Shown: positions 9,231-11,569 of the stretch, in pieces | Layout: each line of letters starts with the position of its first letter | How positions within the stretch are numbered: position 1 is the stretch's first letter | Assembly (NCBI GenBank): GCA_000697335.1 | Contig: JNEM01011183.1 | Span: 1-11,569, forward strand | Origin: Conidiobolus incongruus B7586 | Taxonomy: Eukaryota; Entomophthoromycota; Entomophthoromycetes; Entomophthorales; Conidiobolaceae | Reading direction: 5' to 3' | DNA length: 11,569 nucleotides | The notes under the pieces: model-generated | Told to the model about the DNA's origin: nothing | Seen by the model: only the letters and a program-made list of their open reading frames with translations | Database searches by the model: none | Program-made: the position numbers and the translations under genes

Positions 9231-9494
9231 ATTGTACAAAAACAATAACCAAATATTATATTAACACTGAATCAAACGATATTAACTCTAAAATGAATCA
9301 CCACCAGCAAATATTAATTCAATTACAAAAATGATGATGACAATTTATCAATGAGTATTGAATTGTCACTCTAATAATTTTAAATTTACAGTACAATAAT
9401 AACAATAATAATTAAATGATGATAATATGAATTTTTACTTTATGAATCAGGTGAGTGACAATAAAGGAGAATGTTGATAATTTATATATTTCAA
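9231..9494 (-). other. ATG-free 5' leader of the Skt5-like gene
   Basis: No ATG occurs on the minus strand over these 264 bp, while the plus strand has ten. This one-sided absence fits selection against upstream AUGs in a transcribed 5' UTR. It supports both the start codon at 9230 and a transcription start not far from 9495. I see no convincing intron on this strand. Confidence 0.5.
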
Positions 9495-9509
9495 CATCTT
9501 ACAGAGTAA

Positions 9510-9581
9510 CCAATAGGCGTGCATTATAATCCAATCAATAAAACTGTGGTTAAATTGGATGGGTGATACCTATTCTCCAAT
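9510..9581 (-). promoter_or_regulatory. Four-CCAAT-box promoter of the Skt5-like gene
   Basis: CCAAT pentamers lie at 9510-9514, 9531-9535, 9554-9558 (opposite orientation) and 9577-9581. Start-to-start spacing is 21, 23 and 23 bp, about two helical turns each. They are 280-351 bp before the start codon but only 16-87 bp beyond the edge of the ATG-free leader, a natural place for NF-Y/HAP binding. The surrounding 9480-9830 is GC-richer than the flanks. A lone CCCCT (9774-9778) resembles a stress element but is weak evidence alone. Confidence 0.5.
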
Positions 9582-9599
9582 TCGCACAATTTATTAAAT

Positions 9600-11569
9600 T
9601 CAATTTATCACAAATCCATATCAGCAATATCCCTCAAAGAGAGATATTCTAACTGTATCATTTTTAAATGCCAAAATCATCAAGACATTAGTCAAACAAA
9701 TATTACATAACTCTTGAAAAGCTGCGAATTTCTTAATTTTTTCCAAATTCAAGCTACTCAAAAAGAATATTCACCCCTGAATCCTTCTATCTAAGCCAAA
9801 ATTCCCAGGCTTTAAAGAATGTGAGAATTGATTATGAAATCATAGGTAAAAAAACAACTTAATAAATTTTAAAGCTCTTGAATATGAAACAATAATACTA
9901 AAGCAATATTACTGCTTTGATTATTCTAATTCAGTTATTTTTCAATCGGAATAAATTAAATTCTTTACATTTGAAACCAAAATTTAATGATTTTTTTACA
10001 TTAATCAATTAATTTTTACAAGGCTAATTAAAAAAAATATATAATACTTTTATTATATCTTTTTGTATTAGGGTAAAATTTTTTAAAAATAAATTTTAAG
10101 ATTAATAATACAAATATAAATTATAATATTACTTTATATATATATATTTAATATTTATTAAAATTAATTAAAATTTTATAATTATATCTTTATTATTGAT
10201 TAATTTTTATTACAGTTTTAAGTTGAAACTATTTAATTATTAATTTTAAACTTATCAATTGATCTAATGGCTAAATTATATTGATAATTTTTGAATCTAA
10301 TGCAGTATGATATATATATATTTCAATGATTATGTAAATTTTAACATTATTAAGGATCTCTTCTCAATGAACTATTATTTATATATTTTAATGATTATTG
10401 TAAAACGAATATGAGTAATGCGATATTGAGATGATCTTTAGTTCAAGCGATAAATTGATAATTATTTTTACTTTCGTTTTTCATTATTAAAATACTTGAA
10501 TTAAAAAATAAATCATATGATGGATAATTTAGAATTTTTGACTGTTAGATTATTTTGATTGGATAAAAATATGACTGTTTTCAAAAATAATAATTGGATT
10601 ATATATTAATTCTTTATATTTAGTTTATTGTATAATATATGTTATTTAAAATTTTTTTAATAATATGTATATATTTTTTTTCAAAAAAAATATTCAAAAT
10701 AACTAAAATTTAAAATTTTTATTTATTTATTTTGATTTTATTTTTTAAATATAACTATATAATAAAATTGAACTATTAATCATCGCTAATTTTTTTTATT
10801 TTTACTACTCCTATAAATTTTTTGGATCCATATTTATTTTAAAATTTTACCCCTTTTAAAATTTTTGGAAATTTTTAGAATAAAAATTGACATTTGGAGT
10901 TTCATTATATTATTTTTTTGGTATTATTAGTCATACCAAATTATATATTCAATGAATGGCTAAATAATTATTATCAAATTAATTGTTTTCCTGTATTAAT
11001 TTTATAAAATGCGAGCTTTAGGTTTTATTAAGATCTCTTACTGGGTTGAGCCGATGTCATAATTATGTTAAATAATGCTCTTTTATATAGTTAATAGTTT
11101 TTTAATTGAATATGTTTACTCCTTAGCTAAATCATTATATTTAATTTATAATAAAGGTAATATTTAGTTAAGATTTTCTTGTTTAAAAAATGACATTAAA
11201 GTAAATTAATGGAGATAATTTTTTTAAAAATTATTGTTGATTAAGTTTTGATGAAAACATAATTGATTAACCTAATTATATATATTTTGAAATTGATAAT
11301 AGATAATATATTATAATTGCAAAATTTATCAATGCTGATTAAATCAACTGGAGCCAATATTACCTTATCAAAACATCTATAGGTTCCAATATTTGAACAA
11401 ATAGGTTCATTAACTATGAATATTTAAATTTAATTAAAATAATGATTAAAAATTATTAAAAATATATAATTTTATTTAATACTCCTTTAATTATTTTATT
11501 TGCTTAATTATAATTAATATTATAATATTTATTAAATTTTATGTTAATTATTAATAATATTAAAAATAA
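9600..11569. other. AT-rich gene-free right flank
   Basis: No protein-like reading frame, RNA gene or transposon is recognisable. The first 250 bp are GC-richer and probably belong to the promoter of the Skt5-like gene. The remainder is mostly A/T runs. Two small GC-richer islands occur at about 11010-11070 and 11347-11410. The second has two CCAAT boxes (11354-11358, 11386-11390), a TTTGAA (11392-11397) and a direct repeat ATAGGTTC (11379-11386, 11401-11408). It might be promoter DNA of a gene outside the window. Confidence 0.55.

Noticed and set aside
9231-9245. Five-codon upstream extension of the Skt5-like protein from position 9245
   Set aside because: That codon is TTG, not ATG. The first ATG in frame is at 9230, preceded by an ATG-free leader.
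11354-11397. CCAAT pair 32 bp apart with TTTGAA at the right end, as another promoter
   Set aside because: No coding sequence follows inside the window, so a promoter call cannot be supported; noted only in the right-flank entry.

Overview
The window looks like nuclear DNA of a low-GC fungus. Long non-coding stretches are well over 80% A+T by eye, and exons are noticeably richer in G+C. Both genes carry very short GT..AG introns (52-66 bp). One gene is a Sel1-repeat protein ending in a CaaX box, of the fungal Skt5/Chs4 type (chitin synthase activator). I favour an early-diverging, AT-rich lineage (zoopagomycete/entomophthoralean or mucoromycete type), but two genes cannot fix the taxon.

Layout. 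1-1330 is gene-free AT-rich DNA with one small GC-richer inverted repeat (about 909-949). 1335-1863 is the promoter and leader of gene 1: four ATTGG (inverted CCAAT) boxes, an E2F-like site, then about 350 bp with no ATG on the sense strand and a probable 66-bp leader intron. 1864-3967 (+) is a complete five-exon polo-like kinase gene (623 aa when spliced), followed by a C-rich, G-poor 3' UTR ending near an AATAAA at 4182. 4200-7218 is about 3 kb of AT-rich DNA with microsatellites and no credible gene. 7219-7449 is the 3' UTR of gene 2, read on the minus strand. 7450-9230 (-) is a complete two-exon Skt5/Chs4-like gene (575 aa). 9231-9581 is its leader and CCAAT-box promoter. 9600-11569 is again gene-free AT-rich DNA.

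How the genes relate. They are convergent (tail to tail), about 3.5 kb apart stop to stop, and share no promoter. Polo kinase drives mitotic entry and exit and cytokinesis. Skt5/Chs4 proteins activate and place chitin synthase at the membrane, typically at the septum or bud neck. Both therefore plausibly act around division and septation, but the adjacency may be chance.

The most informative non-coding signal is that both genes share a transcript layout readable from sequence alone: a four-member CCAAT cluster, an AUG-free leader of roughly 265-350 nt, and a 3' UTR with a C:G ratio of about 5:1 to 7:1 on the sense strand that stops at AATAAA. I saw no mobile element, CRISPR array, rRNA or tRNA, and no strong case for a wholly new system.
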